Below are positions 25,040 to 34,150 of a DNA stretch of 64,000 bases, piece after piece. The number at the start of each line of letters is the position of its first letter. Position 1 is the stretch's first letter. The translations under genes and the position numbers were made by a program. Where the stretch lies: NCBI RefSeq assembly GCF_000308215.1, contig NZ_CAJE01000015.1, positions 62,001 through 126,000 of the forward strand, read 5' to 3'. Origin of the DNA: Methanomassiliicoccus luminyensis B10 (GTDB taxonomy: Archaea; Thermoplasmatota; Thermoplasmata; Methanomassiliicoccales; Methanomassiliicoccaceae). The notes under the pieces are model-generated. The model ran no database searches and was not told the DNA's origin. It saw only the letters and a program-made list of their open reading frames with translations.

Positions 25040-25056
25040 TTGGATATAATATCCAA
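25040..25056 (-). promoter_or_regulatory. Perfect 17-bp palindrome at the ECF operon promoter
   Basis: TTGGATATAATATCCAA is a perfect inverted repeat with a central A, 25-41 bases before the start of the surface-protein gene. It contains a TATA-like core, so a repressor bound here would exclude the basal machinery. A further half-site (TTGGATC) lies at 25030-25036. No regulator gene is in the operon. Confidence 0.65.
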
Positions 25057-25253
25057 CTCGATAGGGGAGAAGAGCATGAGAATTAAAGGGTTTTCTATAA
25101 GAGTAGCGCCTCGGCAGCGAATTTATCAGGTGTAATGTTAGACAGGTCTATCGGAACGGCGGGGGCGTTCCCGATGATCTAGTCAGGACCCTGCCAACGT
25201 CTGCCGCCGCATTTGGGGCATGTTTATGGACTAACGGCGCCCTATCGGACAGC

Positions 25254-25859
25254 ATGTCCCGAGACCTCGTGATCGGAGAGAGCACCGCCTTGGTGGTCAT
25301 CGACCTGCAGAAGGGCATAGCGGGGGACCCGGACCTGGGGCCTTACCCTGCGAAGGAAGTCATCGAGAGGTCCGTCCGCCTGATGGAGGCGTTCCGGGGG
25401 AGGTCCATCCCCGTCTTCCTGGTGCGCGTCGAGCTGAGGAGGGACATCGCGCTGGACCCCGACAGCGACCTGCCTCCCCTCGACCCTCTTGACTCACCGG
25501 AAGGATGGGCGGACTTTGTCGACGAAGTTATGCCGGCGCCGACGGACATTATCGTCACGAAGAGACAGTGGGGGGCGTTCTATGGCACCGATCTGGACCT
25601 GCGGCTGCGCCGGCTGGGCGTCAGGACCATCATTATGTGCGGCATCGCCACCAACTTCGGGGTGGAGGGTACCGCCAGGGCCGCATACGAGCTTGGGTAT
25701 GACCAGATATTCGCCGAGGACGCCATGACCTCCGCGTCCAAGGAGTTCCACGATATGTCGGTGGAGCTGATCCTCAAGAGGCTGGGCAAAGTGAGGAGTA
25801 CCCAAGAGATACTGGCCGCGCTGAGATTAGGGAGAAAAAGTGTGACCAGCCCAGACTAA
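25254..25859 (+). CDS. Isochorismatase-family cysteine hydrolase
   Basis: A 201-residue soluble enzyme of the isochorismatase/nicotinamidase fold. The catalytic triad is visible: D17 in LVVIDLQKG, K103 in VTKRQWGAFYGT and C129 in IIMCGIATNFGVEGTAR, with the family cis-peptide GIATN. These enzymes hydrolyse amides or related bonds (nicotinamide, carbamates, isochorismate); the substrate is not evident. It is a single gene with a TATA-like GGACTAACGG region upstream. Confidence 0.88.
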   Translation: MSRDLVIGESTALVVIDLQKGIAGDPDLGPYPAKEVIERSVRLMEAFRGRSIPVFLVRVELRRDIALDPDSDLPPLDPLDSPEGWADFVDEVMPAPTDIIVTKRQWGAFYGTDLDLRLRRLGVRTIIMCGIATNFGVEGTARAAYELGYDQIFAEDAMTSASKEFHDMSVELILKRLGKVRSTQEILAALRLGRKSVTSPD

Positions 25860-26081
25860 GAAAATGTGGGGAAGTTGGAGATAGGTCTCGGCTGGCCCGA
25901 TATTAAATCTCCTATTGAGATATAATGGTTTCTATGAAACGAAATTTGTTGCTATCAGGGGCACTCTCCGAAGAATCCAGCAGGCCGGAACGTATCGATA
26001 CATATTATATCGATGTCCAGTAATACCATGGTAGCTTCCCGGACGCGGTCCGGGACCACCGTGTCGATGCCCGAGGATCCC

Positions 26082-26816
26082 ATGAAGAAGATCGGTTGGT
26101 TCACCACTGCCAGAGGCCCCGGGTCGTTCAATCTCTTCACCATGATGCTGGACCGGTTGAGCGATGGGGACATCGACGCCCGGCTTTCGTTCATTTTCAT
26201 CAACAGGGACGTCAAGGGCAACGAGTACCGCGCCAAGATTATCGAGATGGCCAAGGAACGGGGCATCCCCGTCATCATCTTTCCCTCGGACGCCTTCATG
26301 CCCGAGCTGAAGCAGAAGGATATCGAGGCATGGCGGGACGCCTACGGGGAAAAGGTCAGGGAGCGGATATCCAAGTACGACATGGACTTCGGGGTCCTGG
26401 CCGGCTACATGTTGATCATCGACCCCGAGACCTGCCGGCGGTTCCCGCTGATCAACCTCCACCCCGCTCTGCCGGACACCTACAAGGGTACCTGGGAGGA
26501 GATAGTGGGGCAGGTGGTCGAGAACAACGACGCCGAATACGGCTCGACCGTGCACATCTGCAGCCCCGAGCTGGACCGCGGGCCCATCATCGCCTATGAC
26601 TCCTTCGACATCGGGCCGCTGAGGAAGGGCGAGCAGTCCAAGGAGGACTTCGTCAAGAGCATCCGCGCCGAGGAGGTCAGGAGAGAGGCCCCGCTGCTCA
26701 TGGAGACCATCAAGATGCTGGTCGACGGCGAGATGGTGATGAGGGGCGGCGTCCTTTATGACAGGGACGGCCGGAAGGTCGACAAGCTCCTATGGCTCGG
26801 CGACAGGATAGAGTGA
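26082..26816 (+). CDS. Formyltransferase family protein, PurN-like
   Basis: A 244-residue enzyme of the formyltransferase fold. The catalytic Asn and His lie in INLHPALPDTYKG, and the catalytic Asp in SPELDRGPII; YGSTVHICSPELD also matches glycinamide ribonucleotide formyltransferase. It would transfer a formyl group from formyl-tetrahydrofolate, most likely in purine synthesis, though archaeal formyltransferases have varied substrates. I chose the ATG at 26082 with GAGG 7 bases before it. The open frame runs back to 26013, but a TATA-like ATTATAT at 26003-26009 would place the transcript start after that codon; 26067 is a third option. Confidence 0.8.
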   Translation: MKKIGWFTTARGPGSFNLFTMMLDRLSDGDIDARLSFIFINRDVKGNEYRAKIIEMAKERGIPVIIFPSDAFMPELKQKDIEAWRDAYGEKVRERISKYDMDFGVLAGYMLIIDPETCRRFPLINLHPALPDTYKGTWEEIVGQVVENNDAEYGSTVHICSPELDRGPIIAYDSFDIGPLRKGEQSKEDFVKSIRAEEVRREAPLLMETIKMLVDGEMVMRGGVLYDRDGRKVDKLLWLGDRIE

Positions 26817-26830
26817 GGCGCGAGGCCCGC

Positions 26831-28438
26831 TCACTCCGGGCCGATGCTCTCCTGGCGGGGGGATCCTTTTGCGGAGATCACATCGTCGATGCGGATTATC
26901 ATTATGGCGGCCTCGGCGGCCGAGCTTATGATCTGCCGGTTGGCCCTCATCGGTTCCAGCACGTTCTCCCTTCGCATGTCCGATGCTTTGCCGGTGAGCA
27001 AGTTCACCCCGACGTTCACCTTCCCCCCCTGGTGAGCGTTGCGCAGCTCGACGAGCATGTCGATGGGGTCCAGCCCAGCGTTCTCCGCCAGGGTCGCCGG
27101 CACCACCTCCAGCGCATCGGCGAACGCGGACACCACCATCTGCTCCCTGCCGCCCACCGAGTCTGCATAGTCCCGCAGCCTCATCGAAAGCTCCACTGCG
27201 GTGGAGCCGCCGCCCGTGACCGCCTGTCCGTCCTCGACGGCCAGCCTGACGACGTTCAGGGCATCGTCCAATGAGCGGTCCACCTCGTCCACCACATGGG
27301 CGGTGCCCCCGCGGAGCAGCAGCGCGACCGCTTTGGGGTCCTTGCACCCGGTGACGAAGGTGAGCTCGCCGTCCTCGACCTTCCTAGCCTCGACGGACCT
27401 TGCACTTCCCAGGTCCCCGGGCTCCAGCTCGCTGGGCCGGTCCACGATGTTGGCCCCGGTGGCCTTGGACAGCTTCTCCAGGTCCGGCGCCTTTACGTTC
27501 TGCACCGCCACGACACCCTCCTTGACCAGGATGTTCTGGATGCGGTCGTCGATGGCCTTCTGCGAGATGACCACGTTGGCCCCGGCCCTCCTCAGCCGGC
27601 CGGCCATCCGCCTAAGGGAGGCTTCCTCCTCTTCCAGGAAGGCCCGGCGCTGCGAGGTCTCGGTGATCTTGATCTCGGCGGAGACCTCGGTCTTCCTGAC
27701 CTCCAGTGCCGAGCTCAGGAGGGCGATCTTGGCATCCTTCACCGCTTTTGGCATCGAGCGAAGGGCCGGGCCCCTGTCCAGGATGACGCCCTGCACTAGC
27801 TCGGAACTCTCCATCGAGCCGCCCTGCCTCTTCACGATCTGGATATTGCCCAGGTCCACCGACCGGCGGTTCCCGACGACCTCCGCGACCGCTCCTACCG
27901 CCTTCACAGCCAGGTCCGCCAGGTGCTCCCTCGAGCCCGTGACCGCCTTGCTCATCATCGCAGTCATGGCGACCTTACTGAGCGCCGCGGTGTCGTCCGT
28001 GGCCGTGGCGATGCCGAGCGTTCCCAGGACCTCAATGGCCCTCTCCGAGGCCATCCTGTACCCGCTGGCGATCACGGTCGGGTGGATGTTGGAGTCGATG
28101 AGGCCGATGGCCTTCTTTAGCAGCTCGCCCGCCAGCACCGCGGCGGTGGTGGTGCCATCCCCGGCCTCCTCGTCAAGGGTCCTGGCGACCTCCACCATCA
28201 TCCTGGCGGCGGGGTGCTGGACGTCCATCTCTTTCAGGATGGTGATGCCATCATTGGTGATGATGACGTCCCCGGCGGAGCTGATCATCATCTTGTCCAT
28301 TCCTCGCGGGCCCAGGGTGCTCTTGACCGCGTCGGCCACGGTCATGGCGGCCCTGATGTTGTCGTACTGCGCGTCCTTTCCCTGCTCCCTCTTGGTGCCT
28401 TCCTCGAACAGCAATATGGGGGTTCCACCCATGCCCAT
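26831..28438 (-). CDS. Thermosome (group II chaperonin) subunit
   Basis: A 535-residue ATP-dependent chaperonin subunit that folds proteins in a double-ring complex in the cytoplasm. Family signatures are strong: AVKSTLGPRGMDKMM and VITNDGITILKEM near the N-terminus, the ATP motif GDGTTTAAVLAGELL, and GGGSTAVELSMRLRDYA near residue 405. The usual Gly/Met-rich C-terminal tail is absent; the end is KGSPRQESIGPE. It is transcribed away from the gene at 28619 and converges with the formyltransferase. Confidence 0.96.
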   Translation of the reverse strand: MGMGGTPILLFEEGTKREQGKDAQYDNIRAAMTVADAVKSTLGPRGMDKMMISSAGDVIITNDGITILKEMDVQHPAARMMVEVARTLDEEAGDGTTTAAVLAGELLKKAIGLIDSNIHPTVIASGYRMASERAIEVLGTLGIATATDDTAALSKVAMTAMMSKAVTGSREHLADLAVKAVGAVAEVVGNRRSVDLGNIQIVKRQGGSMESSELVQGVILDRGPALRSMPKAVKDAKIALLSSALEVRKTEVSAEIKITETSQRRAFLEEEEASLRRMAGRLRRAGANVVISQKAIDDRIQNILVKEGVVAVQNVKAPDLEKLSKATGANIVDRPSELEPGDLGSARSVEARKVEDGELTFVTGCKDPKAVALLLRGGTAHVVDEVDRSLDDALNVVRLAVEDGQAVTGGGSTAVELSMRLRDYADSVGGREQMVVSAFADALEVVPATLAENAGLDPIDMLVELRNAHQGGKVNVGVNLLTGKASDMRRENVLEPMRANRQIISSAAEAAIMIIRIDDVISAKGSPRQESIGPE

Positions 28439-28618
28439 TTCCAGTCCTCCTCCTGTCCGGTCTAGACGGCACGATCAGTGCGGTCTCCCCGGCGATGATC
28501 CGTCGTGAGCGGCCGGACGCGGTCCCCCGTCTGCGGACTACAATGCCTATCTGTCACTGGCGGTTCTTGATGGTTCCGCCCTTCCGCGGAGCAGGGACCC
28601 GGAGAGGGCCATGCTCCG

Positions 28619-29200
28619 TTATATCTCATCAGAATAGACCATCGCCCTCAGCAGGTCGGCAAGACGGACCTTCTCCTCCCGCTTCATGGCGTTGATGTCC
28701 TGCCCGATGAAGGCACGGTATCTCCTGACCCGGTCGAGGGTGCGATGGTAGCGGTCCAGGTCCTTCAGGAGGTGGTCCATCTCTATGGCCTCGGCCTGTA
28801 TGTGCAGCAATGACCTGGCGTCGGTGCTGACCCCGCCGTGAGAGAGGTCGGAGAGCCTCTGGCATACCTCCCTCAGATCTTTCTTCCACATCTCCACGTG
28901 GTCCTCCACGCGATGGTAGATCTCAAGATCGCCCACCATCCACTCCCCTACCAGCCTGATCTCGTCGGGGTCGAGGAGCTCGTTCAGCTTCAGCTTCCTG
29001 ATTACGAGCAGCGCTTTTTCCCGGTACAGGTCCTGATAGCTCTCCCGGGCCCAGTTCCTCAGTCGGTCCACGGGAAGGGGGCGGGGGGCCGAGCCTTCAG
29101 AGCCAAGGTCGTTGAGCAGATGGGTGACGTTGGAGCACAATTCGGCGATCAGACCTTCGATATCTCGGAGCATGGATGGATGGGGAAGGAACGCTGGCAT
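28619..29200 (-). CDS. Hypothetical helical protein
   Basis: A 193-residue, highly charged and probably all-helical protein with many Leu, Arg, Asp and His residues (RNWARESYQDLYREKALLVI, WKKDLREVCQRLSDLS, LLKDLDRYHRTLDRVRRYRA). No family recognised; no signal peptide or membrane segment. An ATG at 29171-29173 is an alternative start. A TATA-like CCTATATAATT on the minus strand near 29237-29246 would give a leader of about 10-15 bases from the 29200 start. Confidence 0.7.
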   Translation of the reverse strand: MPAFLPHPSMLRDIEGLIAELCSNVTHLLNDLGSEGSAPRPLPVDRLRNWARESYQDLYREKALLVIRKLKLNELLDPDEIRLVGEWMVGDLEIYHRVEDHVEMWKKDLREVCQRLSDLSHGGVSTDARSLLHIQAEAIEMDHLLKDLDRYHRTLDRVRRYRAFIGQDINAMKREEKVRLADLLRAMVYSDEI

Positions 29201-29356
29201 TTTTCACTAACCGATGAGAAGAATGGAGGGAGGGGGAATTATATAGGACGGCCGGGCCAGAGGGTCATACTTCCCTCATTTTCCACCTTACGATCCGGTG
29301 ATACCATTATTATGCCGGACGAAGATACAAATTCTGCCCAAAGAGGAGGAGTTTGC

Positions 29357-29821
29357 ATGAAAGTGCTAGTAGTGTACGATACGGTGTCGGCAGCGAAGGT
29401 GACCGGCAAGGTCGCGGAGCTGGTGGTGTCGGGGCTTAAGGAGAGCGGAACGGCGGTGGACTCGTACTTTGTCGAGGACGCCGGGAAGGCCAACGTCAAG
29501 GACTATGACTGCCTCGTAGTGGGCGCGCCCACCATGGCCTGGAGGCCGTCCAAGAGGATGAAGGAATACCTGGCCGGGCTCAAGGGGAGCGACTTCTCGG
29601 GAAAGCTCGCGGCGACCTTCGACACCCAGTTCGAGTCCAGCGTGAGCGGCAACGCCAACAAGCACATGGAGAAGGGCCTGACCGAGATGGGCTTCAGGAT
29701 CGCCGCTCCGCCGCTGATATCTTATGTGGCTAACGAGGAGAAGCTCCCCAAGTTGAAAGCCGGGGAGGAAGAGAAGGCCCTGGCCTGGGGCAGGGAGCTG
29801 GCGAAAGCGCTGCCAAAGTAA
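29357..29821 (+). CDS. Flavodoxin
   Basis: A 154-residue FMN-binding electron carrier. The N-terminal phosphate loop is VVYDTVSAAKVTGKVA, a Thr/Ser-poor version of the usual loop, followed by YDCLVVGAPTMAWRPSKRM and LAATFDTQFESSVSGNANK, which fit the isoalloxazine-binding loops. The long frame upstream from 28838 is a shadow; the real start is the ATG at 29357 with a strong GAGGAGG site 8 bases before it. It would serve low-potential electron transfer in the cytoplasm. Stand-alone gene. Confidence 0.85.
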   Translation: MKVLVVYDTVSAAKVTGKVAELVVSGLKESGTAVDSYFVEDAGKANVKDYDCLVVGAPTMAWRPSKRMKEYLAGLKGSDFSGKLAATFDTQFESSVSGNANKHMEKGLTEMGFRIAAPPLISYVANEEKLPKLKAGEEEKALAWGRELAKALPK

Positions 29822-29966
29822 CAGCAGGGAGATCGGCCGCATCGCCTCATTCGGGCTCGTGGGTACGGGACGTCACGCCGGTGAAGCGTTCTGACGGCCT
29901 TCCCCATCCCTCGCAGCATCGCTCCGAGGTCTGGAAGCGCATTGGAAAAGAGGCGACAAGATAATA

Positions 29967-31361
29967 ATGCGGCATTGCATGGTCCCAGGGACCAAGGCCA
30001 TGGATGCCACCGCTGAAGAAAGTTCTCGCGAGGTCCGGACCGATGACAGGCCGGCCGTAATGTCCGATAATCGCAGGGAGATATTGGCCGGGGCCACCAC
30101 GTTCATGACCATGGCCTACATCATAATCGTCAACCCGATCATCCTGTCGGCCGCGGGCATGCCCTTCGGACCGACCATGGTCGCGACCATCATCGTCGCG
30201 GGGGTGGCGACCCTGGCCTGCGGGCTTTATGCCAAGAAGCCTTTCGCCATGGCCCCATACATGGGCGAGAACGCCTTCTTCGCCTACGCGGTGGTGCTCG
30301 GGCTCGGGGTCACCTGGAACGCCGCCCTCGGCGCGGTGTTCATCGCCGGCCTGCTGTTCCTCCTGATCTCCGTTTCCGGATGGAGGAAGACCCTTCTGGA
30401 CTCCATCCCCCCGTTCCTGTCCGCGGCGTGGGGGGTGGCGCTCGGCCTGTTCCTCCTGTTCATCGGGCTGGCCAACGCCGGCATCGCCGTCCCGGGGTCG
30501 CCGGGAGCGCCGGTGCAGATCGGCGACCTGGCCCGTCCGGAGATCGCCCTGGTCTTCATCGGCATCGCCGTGACCCTGTTCCTCCACCTGAAGAAGGTGC
30601 CCGGTTCCATCCTGATAGGCATGGGCGCAATGCTGGCCCTGGGCTTCCTGCTGGGAGGGCTGGGCATCGGGACCGATCTCCCCTCCTCGGTGCCGTCGCC
30701 GTTCGGCCCCATCCCCGACTGGGGCGAGGTGCTGTTCCAGCTGGACATAGCCGGGGCGCTGAACCTCACCCTGCTGCCGGTGATCCTGGTCATGTTCATG
30801 ATGGACTTCTTTGACACCGCCGGCACCATCCTGGGACTGGGCTCCAAGGCCGGTATGCTGGACGAGAAGGGGAGGATGTCCGGTATCGACAGGGTCATGC
30901 AGGTGGACGCCGCATCCACGGTGGTGGGCGGACTGTTCGGGACCAGCACCGCCGGGACGTTCGTGGAGTCGGCGTCGGGGCTGGAGCAGGGCGGGCGGAC
31001 GGGGAAGACGGCCGTGGTGGCCGGGCTGCTGTTCCTGTCCATGCTCGCGCTGACCCCGTTCTTCGGGGGCATCCCCACGGGATTCCTGGGCATCGTGGCC
31101 GCCCCGGCGCTGGTGGTGGTCGGCATAAGCATGATGACCCCCATCAAGAAGATCGACTTCGACGACATGCCCCAGGCCATCACGGTGGTCCTCACCATCG
31201 CCTTCATGCTGTTCACCTTCAACATCGGGTTCGGCCTGGCCATTGGGCTGATAGCTTATCCGCTGGCCATGGTGGCATCGGGGAGAAAGAGCGAGCTGAA
31301 CCGCACCATCTGGCTGCTCTTCGCGCTTGGATTGATGTTGTTCGCGGTGTATCCCTACTGA
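29967..31361 (+). CDS. NCS2-type purine permease, AzgA-like
   Basis: A membrane transporter of up to 464 residues with about 12-14 helices, of the AzgA/PbuG guanine-hypoxanthine group. Signatures include REILAGATTFMTMAYIIIVNP at the N-terminus, KKPFAMAPYMGENAFFAY, FMMDFFDTAGTILGLGSKAG, and FGTSTAGTFVESASGLEQGG (substrate region). It imports purine bases for salvage. Starts at 29967, 30000 or 30060 are all possible; the first conserved residues begin just after 30060, so the N-terminus may be shorter. Confidence 0.92.
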   Translation: MRHCMVPGTKAMDATAEESSREVRTDDRPAVMSDNRREILAGATTFMTMAYIIIVNPIILSAAGMPFGPTMVATIIVAGVATLACGLYAKKPFAMAPYMGENAFFAYAVVLGLGVTWNAALGAVFIAGLLFLLISVSGWRKTLLDSIPPFLSAAWGVALGLFLLFIGLANAGIAVPGSPGAPVQIGDLARPEIALVFIGIAVTLFLHLKKVPGSILIGMGAMLALGFLLGGLGIGTDLPSSVPSPFGPIPDWGEVLFQLDIAGALNLTLLPVILVMFMMDFFDTAGTILGLGSKAGMLDEKGRMSGIDRVMQVDAASTVVGGLFGTSTAGTFVESASGLEQGGRTGKTAVVAGLLFLSMLALTPFFGGIPTGFLGIVAAPALVVVGISMMTPIKKIDFDDMPQAITVVLTIAFMLFTFNIGFGLAIGLIAYPLAMVASGRKSELNRTIWLLFALGLMLFAVYPY

Positions 31362-31417
31362 GGGGACGGAGACCGCTGCCTCATCACGGGACGGGCCATG
31401 CGTTGAATACGCAACGG

Positions 31418-33772
31418 TCATCTGAGGAGCCGCAGCGCGTTAAGTATGACCAGAAGCGCGCCGGACTCGTTGATGAACAACCCAAGCGTGAGGCTCAGGA
31501 ACCCTAACAGAGCTGCCGGGATCAGGAAGGAGATTATGGCCAGCGATGCTCCGATGTTCTGCTTGATGTTCCTGGTCGCCCTCTTGCTCAGCTTTAGCAT
31601 GAAAGGCAGCTTCGAAAGGTCGTCCGACATGAGGACGATGTCCCCGGTCTCTATGGCGATGTCCGTACCGGCTGCGCCCATCGCGATGCCGATGTCTGCC
31701 GTGGCCAGCGCGGGAGCGTCGTTGACCCCGTCGCCCACCATGGCCACGTGCCCATATTTTTCCTTGAGCTTTTTCAAGGCATCCACCTTCGCTTCGGGCA
31801 ATAACTGTGCGAGATATTCGTCGACCCCGACCGATGAGGCGATGGCCTTTGCCGCCTCCTCGTTGTCCCCAGTGAGCATCACCACCCTAAGGCCCGACCT
31901 CTTGAGGTCAGCGATCACCTGCGGTACCTCGGGCCTTATCCGGTCGGCCACCGCGATAACACCGACCGCTCCTTCCCTGGAACCGAGTACGACCGCCGTT
32001 TTGCCCTCCTTCTGCAAACGGGAGATGACGTCCTGCGCCCCGGCCAGAGGTACGCCCATCTTCTGGAATAACCTTGGATCTCCCAGGTAATATTCGGTGC
32101 CGTTCATCCACGCCATGACCCCCAGCCCGGAGATCGACTCGAAATGCTCCATATGCTCAAGGTCCAGAGGCCCGTTCTCCCTTGCCCTCCTGACTATGGC
32201 CTCGGCGATGGGGTGCTCCGAACGGGATTCGATGGCGCCCACGATGGCCAGGATCTCCTCTTCCGAGTACCCATCGGTGACGACTATGTCCGTCACGCTC
32301 GGCCTCCCTATGGTAAGGGTCCCGGTCTTGTCGAAAGCGATTGCTCTGACGGACTGCGCCGACTCGATGTAGGCCCCACCCCTGAACAGTATTCCATTCC
32401 TCGCCGCCTTGGCCGTACTGGACACTATGCCGACCGGAACGGACAGGGCCAGGCCGCAAGAGCAGGAGACGACGAAGACGGTAAGCCCTCGATAGATCGA
32501 AGATTCCAGGTCTGCACCGAAAAATGCCGGCGGGACCGTGGCCACGGCCACACCGAGCAGGAACATGGCGGGGGTGTAGTATTTGCTGAACTTCTCGGCG
32601 AACCTCTGATATGTGGTCTTTTTCGCCTGGGCCTCTTCGACCGCATGAATGATCTTGACCAAGGTGGTATCATTCGACGCCTTGGCCACGGAGACCTCAA
32701 CGGAGCCTTTCTGGTTGATGGTCCCGGCGAAAACCTCGTCCCCCTGCTTCTTCTCCACAGGTACCGATTCGCCGGTGATGGTCGATTGGTCGATGAACGA
32801 GGTCCCGGATATGACGGTGCCATCGACAGGGACCTTCACCCCAGGCCGCACGATGGCCACATCCCCGACCTTGATCTCGCTGACCGGCAAGGTGACCTCG
32901 CAGCCATCCCTGCGGATCAACGCTTCCTTGGGCGCCAGCTCCACCAGTGCCCGCACGGCCCCTCTCGCCCGGTCCACCGCATAGGTCTCCAATACGTCAC
33001 CCAACGAGTATACGAACACCAGGATCGCCGCTTCCTCCCAAAGGCCCAGCAGGATGGCCCCTATCGCCCCGACGACCATCAGCATGCGTATGTTCAGGGT
33101 CAGGGTCCTCAAGCCCATAATCCCCATCTTGGCGGGGAAGTAGATGCCTACCAGGATCGCCGCCCCCCATACGATCTGGGTCGAACCCTGGGGAAAATGG
33201 AGCAGCTCCATCAGCAATGCTATGACCACCAGAGTTCCGCATATTGACAAGGAGATTATCTGTATGCGTTCCCTCCACGTCTTTGCGGGCTTTTCTTCCA
33301 CCGACCGGACAGGGGACGATTTAAGGCCGGTCTCGGCGATGGCCTTGATGATGCTTTGCACCGAGGTCAGGGCCGGATCGTAGGAGAGGTCCGCCTGTTG
33401 GGAAACCAGATTTATCTCGATCTTGTCGACCCCATTGATCGATTTCAGTTTTTTCCTCAGCATCTCGGACTCGTTGGCGCAGCACATTCCCTCCACCCTT
33501 AGGCGCAAAGGCCGACCGGAGCTTTCGAGCCCTACCGAGTAGCCCAGCCTTGTTATGGCCTCCTCCACTTTCGAAAAATCGAATCCCGGGGTGTCCGCGG
33601 CGACCAGCAGCCTGCGGGTCGCGGGCGACAGGTGGGTGCTCTTCACTCCCGGAACCATCATTGCTGCTGCCTCTATCTCGGATGCCGCCCCTGCGCGGTC
33701 CGAACCGCTTACGTAGAACTCTTTCTCGACCTGCTGGTTAGAGGCTACTAATATCGAGTCGGCGCTGATCAT
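31418..33772 (-). CDS. Heavy-metal efflux P1B-type ATPase with unusual CSC membrane motif
   Basis: A 784-residue cation pump. In order: a degenerate N-terminal ferredoxin-like region, an HMA domain with GMCCANE (C97, C98, E101, the CCxxE type seen in Zn/Cd/Pb pumps), membrane helices, TGES (actuator, residues 333-336), the transmembrane metal motif SCSCGLALSVP (C437, C439, where Cys-Pro-Cys is usual), DKTGT (D481 is phosphorylated), SEHPIAEAI, and the hinge GDGVNDAPAL. It exports metal, by context Zn, Cd or Pb, under the ArsR/SmtB regulator encoded upstream. A 34-codon small frame ends 19 bases before it and probably shares the transcript. Confidence 0.93.
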   Translation of the reverse strand: MISADSILVASNQQVEKEFYVSGSDRAGAASEIEAAAMMVPGVKSTHLSPATRRLLVAADTPGFDFSKVEEAITRLGYSVGLESSGRPLRLRVEGMCCANESEMLRKKLKSINGVDKIEINLVSQQADLSYDPALTSVQSIIKAIAETGLKSSPVRSVEEKPAKTWRERIQIISLSICGTLVVIALLMELLHFPQGSTQIVWGAAILVGIYFPAKMGIMGLRTLTLNIRMLMVVGAIGAILLGLWEEAAILVFVYSLGDVLETYAVDRARGAVRALVELAPKEALIRRDGCEVTLPVSEIKVGDVAIVRPGVKVPVDGTVISGTSFIDQSTITGESVPVEKKQGDEVFAGTINQKGSVEVSVAKASNDTTLVKIIHAVEEAQAKKTTYQRFAEKFSKYYTPAMFLLGVAVATVPPAFFGADLESSIYRGLTVFVVSCSCGLALSVPVGIVSSTAKAARNGILFRGGAYIESAQSVRAIAFDKTGTLTIGRPSVTDIVVTDGYSEEEILAIVGAIESRSEHPIAEAIVRRARENGPLDLEHMEHFESISGLGVMAWMNGTEYYLGDPRLFQKMGVPLAGAQDVISRLQKEGKTAVVLGSREGAVGVIAVADRIRPEVPQVIADLKRSGLRVVMLTGDNEEAAKAIASSVGVDEYLAQLLPEAKVDALKKLKEKYGHVAMVGDGVNDAPALATADIGIAMGAAGTDIAIETGDIVLMSDDLSKLPFMLKLSKRATRNIKQNIGASLAIISFLIPAALLGFLSLTLGLFINESGALLVILNALRLLR

Positions 33773-33791
33773 CTTGTCCCCGTTAACGCAC

Positions 33792-33896
33792 TTATGATAT
33801 TCGCACTGGCTGAGTTGATGCCAGCCTTTTTTTTCTACTTTTCACCCTATGCTGCGCGGTCGGCGCAATCCGGCCTTTCCGGCCCAGGGGGTTCAT
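33792..33896 (-). CDS. Small basic open reading frame ahead of the metal ATPase
   Basis: A 34-codon frame from the ATG at 33894-33896 to TAA, preceded by GGAAGGGGA about 7 bases upstream. The product is very basic (runs like GRKGRIAPT and KSRKKRLAS) with no cysteine. It lies between the ArsR-type operators and the ATPase start, 19 bases from the latter. It could be a leader peptide or a chance frame; the GC-rich codon pattern and ribosome site are the only support. Confidence 0.35.
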   Translation of the reverse strand: MNPLGRKGRIAPTAQHRVKSRKKRLASTQPVRIS

Positions 33897-33923
33897 GATT
33901 AGTTCCCCTTCCGGTACATACGG

Positions 33924-33984
33924 TTGAATGACTGTTCAATCGTATGGACAGGGAATACTTGAATGTTTGCTCAACTGTTTTGAG
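33924..33984 (-). promoter_or_regulatory. ArsR/SmtB-type operators upstream of the metal ATPase
   Basis: Three inverted repeats in 61 bases: TTGAATGACTGTTCAA (33924-33939), TTGAATGTTTGCTCAA (33959-33974) and CTCAACTGTTTTGAG (33970-33984). The first fits the TGAA-N6-TTCA pattern of SmtB/CzrA/CadC operators. The first two are 35 bases apart. They lie 27-88 bases before the small frame and about 150-210 before the ATPase. Confidence 0.6.
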
Positions 33985-34107
33985 TATTGAGAGGGGATAC
34001 GGGCCTAGGCGGGATCGCATCGGGGCATGGTGCTGATCACCAGGGAACACGAACGGGGGTGCCCCGCCCTCCATCTCGAATTTGCTGGCCCATTGACATT
34101 AGTAGAA

Positions 34108-34135
34108 AGATGCAAAAAAAGAAAAATGAAAGGCG
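34108..34135 (-). terminator. Poly-T terminator after the ArsR gene
   Basis: Read on the minus strand, a run CATTTTTCTTTTTTTGCAT follows the ArsR stop by about 15-35 bases. Archaeal polymerase stops at such T-runs, so the regulator is probably a separate transcript from the ATPase. Confidence 0.6.
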
Positions 34136-34150
34136 TTCGTCCCGCCCCAT

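Noticed and set aside
26013-26081. Longer N-terminus for the formyltransferase
   Set aside because: A TATA-like element would place the transcript start downstream of this codon; the family start is at 26082.
29847-31421. 524-codon minus-strand open frame
   Set aside because: Antisense of the purine permease gene, with His/Gln/Gly-rich, domain-free product.
33847-34074. 75-codon minus-strand frame over the operators
   Set aside because: It crosses the operator region, has no ribosome site and conflicts with the likely promoter.
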